The notes under the pieces were generated by a model, which searched no databases, was not told the DNA's origin, and saw only the letters and a program-made list of their open reading frames with translations. This document shows positions 16,424 to 24,621 of a stretch of 64,000 nucleotides of DNA, piece by piece. Positions within the stretch are counted from its first letter, which is position 1. Each line of letters begins with the position of its first letter. The DNA comes from Kitasatospora indigofera (GTDB lineage Bacteria > Actinomycetota > Actinomycetes > Streptomycetales > Streptomycetaceae): contig NZ_BNBO01000016.1 in the NCBI RefSeq assembly GCF_014655955.1, positions 79,160 through 143,159 on the forward strand. The letters run 5' to 3'. The position numbers were made by a program, and so were the translations under genes.

Positions 16424-16690
16424 TCACACCTCCCCGCGTTCGGTGTACCCCTGGCCGATCACGGCCGACATCCGGGTGTGGTGCTCGTCGACGCCCTCCG
16501 AGGAGAGCAGCACCTTGACCTGCGCACCCTGCGCGACGGCCGCCTCGACGGCCCGGTCGGACCCGTACGCGGCGACCTTGTACCGGTGGCCGGAACGGGC
16601 CTCCAGGCTCGAACGCACCAGGTGGAGCTCCGGAATGCCCTGCACGGAGCGCAGGACGTCCTCGGAGCCTTCGATCTGAACCAGGCTCAC
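16424..16690 (-). CDS. Small hypothetical protein paired with the M14 peptidase
   Basis: The 88-residue product (VSLVQIEGSEDVLRSVQGIP...) is soluble, mixed alpha/beta in appearance and without Cys or known motif. Three in-frame GTG codons occur at 16702, 16699 and 16690; the shortest form is listed because AAGG lies about 11 nt before it, but the choice is open. It is coupled by 3 nt to the peptidase gene and could be an adaptor, substrate or inhibitor of it. I do not recognise the family. Confidence 0.6.
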   Translation of the reverse strand: MSLVQIEGSEDVLRSVQGIPELHLVRSSLEARSGHRYKVAAYGSDRAVEAAVAQGAQVKVLLSSEGVDEHHTRMSAVIGQGYTERGEV

Positions 16691-16702
16691 GGCACTCACC
16701 AC

Positions 16703-17240
16703 CTTGCGGCGGCCCCGCTCGACGGCTGCGGTGCGTGGGCGCGGGACCGCCCGCCGCGTCCGGCGGCAGCCGGGGCCCGGCCGGCCGGGGTCCCGGGCAC
16801 ACAGCGTCACCGCCGGGCCGCGTCGGGCCGGGTGACGGACGGTGACAATTCCGGACCACCGGAGCCGGGATTCCCGCCGTCGGGTGCGGGGAACCCACGC
16901 ACTCCTTCAGCCTGGCACACCGGGCCGCCGAGGTAAACCGTCGCCGGCGGTCCGCGGGCGCGGCGGTGTCCGGTCCAGCCGTCGGTCCGATGCGCGCCCG
17001 GGCCGCCCGGAACGGGTCCGGGCGCGACCCGTCAGGGAGCCGGACGGCGGTGCCCCCGGTCCGGCGGACCTGTGCGGCACCATCGCGTGCGCGCGGCCGA
17101 CGCTCTCGGGCGCGGGGGAGCGGTCGCCGCCGCGCCTCCGCAGGTGGCGACGGCGCCGCCCCGGGGACGGAATCGGTGACTCCCCGCGAAGGACCCCCGA
17201 CGCGTGCGCCGGGGGCCTTCACGGCGAAGGACCGTCAGGG
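16703..17240. other. Intergenic region with no gene seen
   Basis: About 540 bases lie between the small peptidase partner and the end of the exonuclease gene. Frames here are uncharacteristic. The promoter of the peptidase operon must be in the left part, and the exonuclease terminator is at 17188-17220. Confidence 0.5.
17188..17220 (-). terminator. Terminator hairpin of the exonuclease III gene
   Basis: GAAGGACCCCCGACG pairs with GCGCCGGGGGCCTTC around a short loop, with one bulge and one mismatch. It begins 20 nt after the exonuclease stop. Confidence 0.65.
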
Positions 17241-18038
17241 TCAGTGGTCGTACACCACCGTGACCGGGGCGTGGTCGCTCCACCGCTCGGCGTGGGTGGC
17301 CGCGCGCTCCACGACGGCCGTGGTGGCGCGGGCGGCGAGGCCGGGGGAGGCGATCTGGTAGTCGATCCGCCAGCCCGAGTCGTTGTCGAAGGCCCGGCCG
17401 CGGTAGGACCACCAGGTGTAGGGGCCGGTGCGGTCCGGGTGGAGGGCGCGGACGACGTCGACGTAGCCGGCCTCGCCGAGGACCTGGTCGAGCCAGGCGC
17501 GCTCCTCGGGGAGGAAGCCGGCGGCCTTCTGGTTGGCCTTCCAGTTCTTGAGGTCCTCCGGGCGGTGCGCGATGTTCCAGTCGCCGCAGACCACCACCTC
17601 GCGGCCGGCCGCGGCGGCGCGCTCGCGGAGTTTGCCCAGGTGGACCAGGAACTCGGCCATGAAGCGTTCCTTTTCCTCCTGCCGCTCGGTGCCGACCTCG
17701 CCGGACGGGAGATAGAGGCTGGCGACCGTCAGGCCCGGCAGGTCGATTTCGAGGTATCTGCCCGAATTGTCGAATTCCGGCGATTCGAAGCCGACGGCCG
17801 TGCGTTCAGGTTCCGACCGCGAGAGCACGGCCACCCCGGCCCGGCCCTTCGCCGCCGCGGGCGCCCACACCGCGTGCCAGCCGGGCAGATCCCTCAGCTC
17901 GGGCGGCAGCTGGTCGGCCTCGGCCCGCACCTCCTGAAGACAGACGACGTCCGCCTCGGTGGCGCCCAGCCACTCGACGAAGCCCTTCTTGGCGGCGGCC
18001 CGGATCCCGTTCACATTCACACTCGTCACCACGATCAC
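17241..18038 (-). CDS. xth: Exodeoxyribonuclease III (AP endonuclease family)
   Basis: The 265-residue protein is a full-length ExoIII/APE enzyme. Catalytic features are N10 region (SVNVNGIRA), the metal ligand E36 (LQEVRAE), the DWN motif (VVCGDWNIAH), WRIDY and the terminal SDHAPV with the catalytic Asp-His pair. It cleaves DNA 5' to abasic sites and removes 3' blocks during base excision repair. The GTG start is preceded, after 6 nt, by TAGGCT (18050-18045), so the message is probably leaderless. It is divergent from the GntR gene. Confidence 0.9.
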   Translation of the reverse strand: MIVVTSVNVNGIRAAAKKGFVEWLGATEADVVCLQEVRAEADQLPPELRDLPGWHAVWAPAAAKGRAGVAVLSRSEPERTAVGFESPEFDNSGRYLEIDLPGLTVASLYLPSGEVGTERQEEKERFMAEFLVHLGKLRERAAAAGREVVVCGDWNIAHRPEDLKNWKANQKAAGFLPEERAWLDQVLGEAGYVDVVRALHPDRTGPYTWWSYRGRAFDNDSGWRIDYQIASPGLAARATTAVVERAATHAERWSDHAPVTVVYDH

Positions 18039-18167
18039 CCCGGCAGCCTACCGAGGCCCCGGGGTGCCCGGTGGCACCGGCCGCGGCGGCCGGTGCCGGG
18101 CCCCGTCATGCGCGTTCACTTCATGAACACGGCATGAATCCCTGATTCGTCCCGGGCGAGCCCGTGC

Positions 18168-18204
18168 ATTGGTCTTGACCATCTCCGGACAGACCCCCTA
18201 GTGT
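18168..18204 (+). promoter_or_regulatory. GntR gene promoter overlapped by a DasR-type (dre-like) operator
   Basis: TTGACC (18175-18180) and TAGTGT (18199-18204) are 18 nt apart. ATTGGTCTTGACCATC at 18168-18183 overlaps the -35 element and matches 12 of 16 positions of the dre site ACTGGTCTAGACCACT bound by DasR-family regulators. This points to autorepression by the regulator encoded downstream, or to control by DasR itself. Confidence 0.6.
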
Positions 18205-18313
18205 CACTTACTGCAAAGACCTTTAATAAAGAAGGACGGATAAAGCCCGCTCTCCTACCTGCCGCAACACCGGGCACGGGCTGGCCGACCTTCCTTCGGG
18301 CCGGGTGGAGGAC

Positions 18314-19090
18314 ATGGTGGCCACGACAGGACAGCTTGAGGCGGTGCCGGAGCCGAAGTACTGGCACCTGCGCACCGTGCTTCTTCGCACCATTGACGCG
18401 GAGTTCTCGACCGGGCAGGTGCTCCCGAACGAGCGCGAGCTCTCGGCCCGCTTCGGTGTCGCCCGTGCCACCCTGCGCCAGGCCCTCGACCAGCTGGAGC
18501 TGGAGGGCCGGCTGGTCCGCCGCCGCGGCATCGGCACCCTGATCGCCGCCCCCCGGGTCGGTGTCCCGGTCAGCCGCCGCGAGGAGGGCTGGCCCGGCAC
18601 CGCCCGCAGCCAGGCCTGGCGCACCGTCGACTGCACCAGCGCCCCGGCCGGCGCGCAGCTCGGGAAGAGCCTCGGCATCCCGGAGAGCGAGATCGTCCAC
18701 ACCGTCCGCCGGGTCCGGATGGTGCAGGGCCAGAACGTGGCGGGCGAGTCGCTGCACGTCCCCTCGTCCGCGCTGCCGCACCTGCCCGGCTTCCGCGCCG
18801 AGAACGACCGCGCCCGCTCGGTGCTGCGCCACCTGGAGCGTCTGGAGGTCGACGGCGAGTCCCGCTCGGTCGAACTCGGCGTCGCGGAGGCGCAGGAGGC
18901 CGCACTGCTGGAGCGCCCGCCGGGCACCCCGGTCCTCGTGGTCACCAGCCAGTACGCGGCCGGCGGCCGGCTGGTCGCGCTGGCCGTCTCCACCTACCGG
19001 GCCGACACCTGCAAGCTCACCTTCGGCGAGACCGGCCTGGTCGAGGTCACCCCGGTCACCGGCGGCGCCGTGGTGGCCACCGCCTCCTGA
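18314..19090 (+). CDS. GntR-family transcriptional regulator, HutC/DasR subfamily
   Basis: The 258-residue protein has an N-terminal winged helix-turn-helix at about residues 15-85 (LPNERELSARFGVARATLRQALDQLELEGRLVRR) and a C-terminal UTRA ligand domain at about 100-250, the arrangement of HutC/DasR regulators that sense amino sugars or other small ligands. GGAGG at 18307-18311 fits the GTG at 18317 better than the ATG at 18314, so the true start may be one codon later. The sequence differs clearly from S. coelicolor DasR, so it is a paralogue. Its promoter carries a dre-like site, and two similar sites occur at the NRPS promoter in this window. Confidence 0.85.
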   Translation: MVATTGQLEAVPEPKYWHLRTVLLRTIDAEFSTGQVLPNERELSARFGVARATLRQALDQLELEGRLVRRRGIGTLIAAPRVGVPVSRREEGWPGTARSQAWRTVDCTSAPAGAQLGKSLGIPESEIVHTVRRVRMVQGQNVAGESLHVPSSALPHLPGFRAENDRARSVLRHLERLEVDGESRSVELGVAEAQEAALLERPPGTPVLVVTSQYAAGGRLVALAVSTYRADTCKLTFGETGLVEVTPVTGGAVVATAS

Positions 19091-19136
19091 GCCCGAAGGC
19101 GTCCTGCGGCGCACCTGCCCGGCGCCGGCCCGCCTA

Positions 19137-19177
19137 CGAAGGGCCCGTTCACCTGATCAGGTGAACGGGCCCCTTCG
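19137..19177. terminator. Strong bidirectional terminator between the GntR and ROK genes
   Basis: GGGCCCGTTCACCTGA is followed immediately by its exact complement, extended outside by CGAA/TTCG with a single bulged C. The near loop-free stem serves both converging genes. Confidence 0.8.
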
Positions 19178-19350
19178 TGTTGTCCGGCGACGGTTCGCGG
19201 CGGCCGGGTGCGGGGTCGAAGGGCCCCGGACGCGGACGCACCTCCCCCACGCGTGAGGCGGCAAGGGGCCGGCGGGGCAAGGGGCCGGCGGGGCAAGGGA
19301 CGGCAAGGCAGGGCCGGCCGGAGCCGCCCCCGCCCGCCGCCGCTCGGGCG

Positions 19351-20535
19351 CTACGCCCGGGCGCCGCCGCCGTTCGTCGGCGGGTCGACCGCGAAGAGCT
19401 GCTCCTCGACGTGGTCGAGGGCCACCCGCAGCGCCCCCATCGCCACCACCTCGGAGCCCAGGGCGGCGAGCGCGACCTCCGGCGCCCGCAGGGTGTACAG
19501 CTCCAGCTGCTTGCGCAGCGGCTCCAGCACGCCGTCGAGACCGGCCGCCCAGCCGCCGACCACCACCAACTGCGGGTCTATCGCCAGGACCAGCGCGGCG
19601 ACGTCGTGCACCAGCCGGCCGAGGAAGCGGTCCATCGCGACCTGCGCGACCTCGTCGCCCTCGCGGGCCAGTCGCAGCACCCGGGCCACCGCCGCCTCGT
19701 CCAGCGGGTCCAGCGGCTTGCCGGAGGTGGAGAGCAGCCGCTCGGGGGTGGCCTCCCGGCCGAGCAGGTGCAGGGCGCCGATCTCGCCGGCCGCGCCGCC
19801 GAAGCCGCGGTGCAGCTTCCCGTTGATCAGGGAGCCCGCGCCCGGGCTGAGTCCGGCCATCACGAACACCACGTCGCCCATGCCGACCGCGGAGCCCTGC
19901 CAGTGTTCGGCGATGGCGGCCAGATTGGCGTCGTTCTCGATCAGCACCGGACAGCGGAACGAGCGGCGCAGCCGGCCCCCGAGGTCGAGCCCGGTCCAGC
20001 CGGGCATCGCGGTGCCGAGCTGCACGGTGCCGTCCCGGTCGACGATGCCGGGGCTGCCGACGCCGACCGCCCACAGGTTGTCACGCGAGATGCCCGCCTT
20101 GCGCAGCACCTCGGCGACGGTGGTGCGGACGGCGCTGAGCCGTTCCTCGGCGTCCAGCGCCTCGTCCACCGGCTTGTAGTGCGTGCCGACCACCTCGCCG
20201 GCCAGGTCGGCCAGGATCACCCGGATGTCGTGGACGCCGATCTCGATCCCGAGGATGTGCCCGGCCTCGGCCCGGAACCGGAACCAGCGGGCGGGGCGGC
20301 CGCGCTGGCGGCCGCCGCCGGGCTGCGCCGCGCCAGCGTCGTGCTCGACCTCGGCGACCAGGCCGGATTCCACCAGGCTCTCGATGACGCCTTCGACGGT
20401 GGGCCGGGAGAGGCCGGTGTCTCCGACCAGCTGAGTGAGGGTCACCGACTGACCGGATCGCAGTGCGCGCAGCGTGACGGCGGCGTTGATCCGCCGCAGC
20501 AACGAGGAGTCTCCTCCGGTGAGCCGATCCGACAA
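19351..20535 (-). CDS. ROK-family transcriptional regulator without the zinc motif
   Basis: The 394-residue protein has an N-terminal winged helix (about 10-75, with VTLTQLVGDTGLSRPTVEGVIESL) and a C-terminal ROK sugar-kinase-like domain (about 95-385). The ATP/sugar region shows GIEIG and GVGSPGIVD, and the ROK signature GFGGAAGEIGAL is present, but the usual CxCGxxGC zinc motif that follows is missing. It should bind DNA and respond to a sugar or sugar phosphate. A TTG start at 20535 is chosen because GGAAGG lies 8 nt before it; frames upstream are low-complexity. No target is evident next to it. Confidence 0.8.
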   Translation of the reverse strand: MSDRLTGGDSSLLRRINAAVTLRALRSGQSVTLTQLVGDTGLSRPTVEGVIESLVESGLVAEVEHDAGAAQPGGGRQRGRPARWFRFRAEAGHILGIEIGVHDIRVILADLAGEVVGTHYKPVDEALDAEERLSAVRTTVAEVLRKAGISRDNLWAVGVGSPGIVDRDGTVQLGTAMPGWTGLDLGGRLRRSFRCPVLIENDANLAAIAEHWQGSAVGMGDVVFVMAGLSPGAGSLINGKLHRGFGGAAGEIGALHLLGREATPERLLSTSGKPLDPLDEAAVARVLRLAREGDEVAQVAMDRFLGRLVHDVAALVLAIDPQLVVVGGWAAGLDGVLEPLRKQLELYTLRAPEVALAALGSEVVAMGALRVALDHVEEQLFAVDPPTNGGGARA

Positions 20536-21160
20536 GGCGCTACCCTTCCGCGTTCGCGCGACAACTCTGGCGCGCGGTGCCGAGTTCGAGTGCGCGGTGG
20601 CTTCTGACGCACCGCGGAACACGCCCGCCCGGAGCGCGTGCGACAGTGCGGCGGTAACCGGAGGACGTGAGCCGGATGCTACCGGTGACCCCTGTCGGCG
20701 GGCGAGCATTTCCGCAGCTCATAACGGCTTCGGTATCTAAATGGTACGGATCTGTGGGTACCTGCCCCGGGTGTCCGGGCGGCGGCCGGCCGTGCCGCGG
20801 TGGCGGCCCTCGCGGGTGCCTCCCGCCGGTGGTGCCCGGCGCCGCCCCCGTACCGCCCTCGTGCCGGCCCCGTGGGGGTGCCGCCCGGTGCTGTCGGGGC
20901 GGCAGTGACGGCGGGGTGGACGGCGGGGTGGACGGCGGGGCCGGCTCTGCGGGCCGGATCGGCGGCACGGTGCGCCACCGGCCGGCCGGACCGGGGCGGA
21001 GCGCGGCCGGTGAACAGCCGTCGGCCGCCTCCGGGACGGGCCCGGGGACGAGATGGGGGGCCGTCAGCCGGAGCGGGGTGCGGAACGGGGCGCCGCGGCG
21101 GCTCGCCACGGGGCCGGCGGGTGGTGATCCGGGGCGCTGGACGGCCTCTATGCTGCGGGC
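20536..21160. other. Intergenic region between the ROK and methyltransferase genes
   Basis: No convincing gene is seen in 625 bases. A small AT-rich island at about 20715-20757 may hold the ROK promoter. Short direct repeats (GGTGGACGGCGG-like) lie near 20925. The right edge carries TATGCT at 21149-21154, six bases before the next start. Confidence 0.5.
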
Positions 21161-21844
21161 ATGCCGAACGAGCTTCGTACTCTTCATCCGGGCACCACCA
21201 CGCTGTCGGATCCGGCCTTCGTCCGGGAGAAGACCCGGCTGACGCTCGTTCCCTTCGTCCCCGAGATCCGTCTGCACATGGCGGACGACGCCATCACGCT
21301 GTGGGAGTCGACCGAGGAGGCGCGCGGCGAGATCGGACTGCCGCCCCCGTTCTGGGCGTTCGCCTGGGCCGGCGGCGTGGCCGTCGCCCGCTACCTGCTC
21401 GACCACCCCGGGCTGGTGGCCGGGCACACCGTGCTGGACCTCGCCGCGGGGTCCGGTCTGGTCGGGATCGCGGCCGCGCTGCGCGGGGCGACCTCGGTCC
21501 GGGCGGCGGAGATCGACGCCTACGCCGTGGCCGCCATCGGGATCAACGCCGAGGCGAACGGCGTCCGGGTGGACGCGGCGGTCGAGGACCTGCTGGACGG
21601 CGACGGTGCCCCCGCCGAGGTGGTGCTCGCCGGGGACGTGTTCTACGAACGGACGATGGCCGCCCGGTTCCTGCCGTTCCTGGAGCGCGCGCAGGCCCGG
21701 GGCGCCGTCGTGCTGGTCGGCGACCCGGGCCGGGCGTACCTCCCGCGCGAGCGGTTCACCGCGCTGGCCTCCTACGAGGTGCCGGTGGTCGCGGACCTGG
21801 AGGACGCGGCCCTGAAGCGGACCACCGTCTGGCAGCTCGGCTAG
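21161..21844 (+). CDS. Class I methyltransferase, EtfB-lysine-methyltransferase (METTL20)-like
   Basis: The 227-residue protein has motif I VLDLAAGSGLVGIAAAL (about residues 88-104), the acidic residue AAEIDAYA, and the post-motif LAGDVFYE, followed by VLVGDPGRAYLPRE. The D-x-F-Y and DPGR motifs resemble bacterial and human ETFB lysine methyltransferases, which methylate electron transfer flavoprotein beta, and nicotinamide N-methyltransferase-like relatives. TATGCT ends six bases before the ATG, so the message is likely leaderless. Substrate assignment is by family only. Confidence 0.8.
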   Translation: MPNELRTLHPGTTTLSDPAFVREKTRLTLVPFVPEIRLHMADDAITLWESTEEARGEIGLPPPFWAFAWAGGVAVARYLLDHPGLVAGHTVLDLAAGSGLVGIAAALRGATSVRAAEIDAYAVAAIGINAEANGVRVDAAVEDLLDGDGAPAEVVLAGDVFYERTMAARFLPFLERAQARGAVVLVGDPGRAYLPRERFTALASYEVPVVADLEDAALKRTTVWQLG

Positions 21845-21995
21845 GCCCGGCCCAGGGCCTCGCCCGGGGCCGGCCCGGCGGCGGGTGCCCGGCCGGATCC
21901 GCCGGTGAGGCCCGGGCCCGGTCCACCGGCGCGGCCGGGCGGGCCGCCCGGAAATCCCTTCGTGGCGGCCCCGGCCGGGCTGGTAGACAGTCGGT

Positions 21996-22421
21996 ATGAC
22001 CGATCTGATCATTCGTACCGCTCGCCTCGACGAGGTGCCGGACCTGCTGGAGTTCTGGGCGCGGGCGGCCGAGGGGACGAGCATCACCGACGACGCCGAC
22101 GGCCTGGCCCGGCTGCTCGCCAGGGACCCGGAGGCGCTGATCGTCGCCGAACTCGACGGCACGGTGGCCGGTACGGTGATCGCGGGCTGGGACGGCTGGC
22201 GCTGCCACCTGTACCGGCTCGCGGTCGACCCGGGGCGCCGCCGGCAGGGGATCGGCGCGGCGCTGCTGGCCGCCGCCGAGCAGCGCTTCGAGGCGCTGGG
22301 CGGACGCCGGGCGGATGCGATGGTGCTCGACCACAACGAGCTGGGGCAGCGCACCTGGCAGCGGGCCGGCTACGGTCCCCAGCCGCAGTGGACCCGCTGG
22401 GTCAAGCCGCTCGGCGGCTGA
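21996..22421 (+). CDS. GNAT-family N-acetyltransferase
   Basis: The 141-residue protein is a single GNAT domain. The acetyl-CoA pyrophosphate-binding motif A is RLAVDPGRRRQGIGAALLAAA (its QGIGAA is the R/QxxGxG/A loop), and motif B follows with NELGQRTWQRAGYGP. TAGACA lies six bases before the start, suggesting a leaderless transcript. The acceptor is unknown. Confidence 0.85.
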   Translation: MTDLIIRTARLDEVPDLLEFWARAAEGTSITDDADGLARLLARDPEALIVAELDGTVAGTVIAGWDGWRCHLYRLAVDPGRRRQGIGAALLAAAEQRFEALGGRRADAMVLDHNELGQRTWQRAGYGPQPQWTRWVKPLGG

Positions 22422-22467
22422 CCGCGCCGCCGCGGGCCCGCCCGGGGCCCGCGACCGGAGCTCCGGG

Positions 22468-22560
22468 ACGTCCCCGCCCGGCCACGTTGCCGCCCGGGCA
22501 CGTCCCGCCCGGCCACGCTGCCGCCCGGGTACGTCCTGCCGGGGCACGTCCCGCCGGGTC
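22468..22560. repeat. Intergenic tandem repeat of 15-16 bp units
   Basis: Six imperfect units starting with ACGT, of the form ACGTCCCGCCCGGCC, run head to tail between the GNAT and TetR genes and end on the TetR stop codon. The pairs alternate GCCGGGC/GGGCGG faces, so the transcript could also fold. Confidence 0.6.
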
Positions 22561-23161
22561 ACGCTCCCGTCGGCGTCGCGAACGCGTCGAGCAGCGCGTC
22601 GACCTCGCGGGTGACCGCGGCCAGCGCGGCCGTGGGGTCGGCGTGCCGGGCGAGCAGCATGCCCGCCTCGCAGAGGGCGCCCAGCAGCAGGTGGGTGCGG
22701 ATGCCGAGATCGCCGGGGCGCAGCCGCCCCTCGTCGACGGCCGCGCCGAGGCCGCGGCGCAGCAGGGCGACGCTGTGCTCCGCCTCGATCTCCCGGACCT
22801 CCTGCCAGCCGAGCACGGCGGGCCCGTCCAGCAGCAGGATCTGCCGGACCGCCGGGTCCAGGCAGCTGTGCAGGAAGGCCGCGCACCCGGCCCGGACCGC
22901 CGCGAGGGCGTCGGGCGAGCCGGCCGCGGCCTCGCGGAGCAGCAGGGCCCGGCGCTGCTCCTGGTGCAGGAAGGCGGCCCGCAGCAGGGCGGTCTTGCCG
23001 TCGAAGTGGTGGTAGACGGCGCCCTTGGTGACACCTGCCGCGCGGGCGATCCCGTCGATCGACACGGCCGGGTAGCCGTCCCGGCCGAACAGGGTGATCG
23101 CGGCGTCCACGATCTCACCGGTGGTGCTCTCCGAGCGGTCCGCCTGGGTCCTTCTGGCCAT
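22559..23161 (-). CDS. TetR-family transcriptional regulator
   Basis: The 200-residue protein has a canonical TetR DNA-binding domain at residues 12-60 (AAITLFGRDGYPAVSIDGIARAAGVTKGAVYHHF) and an all-helical ligand domain. It is divergent from the NTF2-like gene, and the shared region contains several palindromes built on GTACG. It most likely represses both itself and that gene until an unknown ligand binds. Confidence 0.9.
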   Translation of the reverse strand: MARRTQADRSESTTGEIVDAAITLFGRDGYPAVSIDGIARAAGVTKGAVYHHFDGKTALLRAAFLHQEQRRALLLREAAAGSPDALAAVRAGCAAFLHSCLDPAVRQILLLDGPAVLGWQEVREIEAEHSVALLRRGLGAAVDEGRLRPGDLGIRTHLLLGALCEAGMLLARHADPTAALAAVTREVDALLDAFATPTGA

Positions 23162-23190
23162 TGCTGCCTCCTCTTGACATCACATACTAA

Positions 23191-23236
23191 CGGTACGTAA
23201 GTTGCGTACCGCTAGTACGTACTGTTGGTACGTAAC
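23191..23236. promoter_or_regulatory. TetR operator region with GTACG palindromes
   Basis: CGGTACGTAA and TTGCGTACCG flank a single G at 23201 (9 of 10 arm pairs match). AGTACGTACT at 23214-23223 is a perfect palindrome and GGTACGTAAC at 23227-23236 repeats the first arm. A TTGACA is at 23174-23179. The array lies between the divergent TetR and NTF2-like genes. Confidence 0.6.
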
Positions 23237-23275
23237 ATTGGCGGGACCTGGCTCCCGCGGGGGAGAGGACAACTC

Positions 23276-23710
23276 GTGACAGACACCCGACCCGGTACCC
23301 GACCCGGTACCCGTCCGGTAACGGACGACGTGCACCGCGCCTACCACGCGGGCGACTTCGCCGACCGGTGGGCCGCCTTCTGGGCGGCGCCCGACCCGGC
23401 CCGACTGGGCACCCTGAGCCACCCGGGGATCGTGCTGCACTGGCCCGGCCGTCCGGAGCCGATCGTGGGCCTGGACCAGTGGACGGCCCAGGTGGCCGGC
23501 ACCCTGCAGCGCTTCCCCGACCTGCGGCTGGCCGTGCTCGCCCACGCCCTGAACGAGGACGTCGCCTTCATCGGCTGGCGGGCCACCGCCACGGTCGACG
23601 GCACCGCCGTCGCCTGGGAGGGGGCCGACCGGATGCGGCTGGTGGACGGCCTGGTGCGGGAGTCCACCGTGGTCTTCGACACCGCGGGCCTGCGCGGCCG
23701 CTCCGCCTGA
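23276..23710 (+). CDS. NTF2/SnoaL-like small protein, target of the divergent TetR
   Basis: The 144-residue protein has the cone-shaped NTF2-like domain pattern: HRAYHAGDFADRWAAFWA, then FPDLRLAVLAHALNEDVAFIGWRATATVDG and a closing beta strand. Such proteins are small isomerases, cyclases or ligand binders. The GTG start is preceded by GGGGGAGAGGA. An extended frame upstream would begin inside the operator and is rejected. No residues identify the reaction. Confidence 0.75.
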   Translation: MTDTRPGTRPGTRPVTDDVHRAYHAGDFADRWAAFWAAPDPARLGTLSHPGIVLHWPGRPEPIVGLDQWTAQVAGTLQRFPDLRLAVLAHALNEDVAFIGWRATATVDGTAVAWEGADRMRLVDGLVRESTVVFDTAGLRGRSA

Positions 23711-23751
23711 GTACGCCGGCCGGGCACGCCCGATCCACCGCGGTACCCGAC

Positions 23752-23794
23752 CACCGCTCGGCGGCCCGGCCACGGGGCGGGCCGCCGAGCGGTG
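23752..23794. terminator. Strong bidirectional terminator between the NTF2-like gene and bioD
   Basis: A perfect 17-bp stem (CACCGCTCGGCGGCCCG and complement) with a 9-nt loop lies between the converging genes. Confidence 0.8.
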
Positions 23795-23868
23795 ATGCCG
23801 GGGCGTGTCCGTCAGGTCGGCGGGTCACGCCGGTGGCCGATCCGCCGGGCCGTCAGCCGGCCGGGCCG

Positions 23869-24621
23869 TCAGGGCAGCAAGGGCGGCGGCACCTGGTGGG
23901 CGGCCGTGAACGCGTCCGCGTCCCAGTGCCCGCCCAGCCGGGGGGCCAGTGCCGCGTGCGCGACCCCGGCGAAGCCGGCGGCCTCCCGTCCCGCGCCCTC
24001 GGGCAGCACGCCGAGCAGCGGGGCCCCGGCCGCGACCGGCAGGTCGGCCAGGTTGCAGCGCTCGGCCAGGCCGGGCTCCCGCGGCCAGGAGCCGACCAGC
24101 ACGCCGAGCGGCGCCAGGCCCCGGGCGCGCAGCGCCTCCGCCGTCAGGGTGGCGATGTTGAGCGTGCCGAGGGCCGCCGCCGCGACCACCAGCACCTCGG
24201 GCTTCAGCCCGAGACCGGCGCTCGCCCGGGCCATGTCGGCCAGCGTGCGGCCCTGTTCGTCGTAGCGGACCAGCAGTCCGCCGGCGCCCTCGACCAGCAC
24301 CAGGTCGTGCGCGGCGGCGAGTTCGGCCACCGCCTCAGCCACCTGCTCGGGGCCGACGGCCGGCAGCCCGCACCGCCGGGCGGCGGTGTCGGGGGCCAAC
24401 GGCTCCGGGTAGCGGGCGAGTTCACGGGTGGTCAGCGGCCCGGCGAGGCGGACCACCTCGGCGGCGTCCCCGGGCTCGCCCGGCGCGACACCGGTCTGCC
24501 CCGGCTTGAGCACGGCCACCCGGCGTCCGGCGGCCAGCGCGGCCGCGGCGATCGCCGCCGTGGCGACGGTCTTGCCGACGTCCGTGTTGGTGCCGGTCAC
24601 GAAGAGCACCTCGGCGGTCAT
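23869..24621 (-). CDS. bioD: Dethiobiotin synthetase
   Basis: The 250-residue enzyme carries the BioD P-loop GTNTDVGKT at residues 10-18, the KPGQTG substrate loop and VEGAGGLLV. It closes the ureido ring of dethiobiotin from 7,8-diaminopelargonate, CO2 and ATP in the cytoplasm. Its ATG overlaps the bioA stop by 4 nt, and it is the last gene of bioBAD. Confidence 0.95.
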   Translation of the reverse strand: MTAEVLFVTGTNTDVGKTVATAAIAAAALAAGRRVAVLKPGQTGVAPGEPGDAAEVVRLAGPLTTRELARYPEPLAPDTAARRCGLPAVGPEQVAEAVAELAAAHDLVLVEGAGGLLVRYDEQGRTLADMARASAGLGLKPEVLVVAAAALGTLNIATLTAEALRARGLAPLGVLVGSWPREPGLAERCNLADLPVAAGAPLLGVLPEGAGREAAGFAGVAHAALAPRLGGHWDADAFTAAHQVPPPLLP

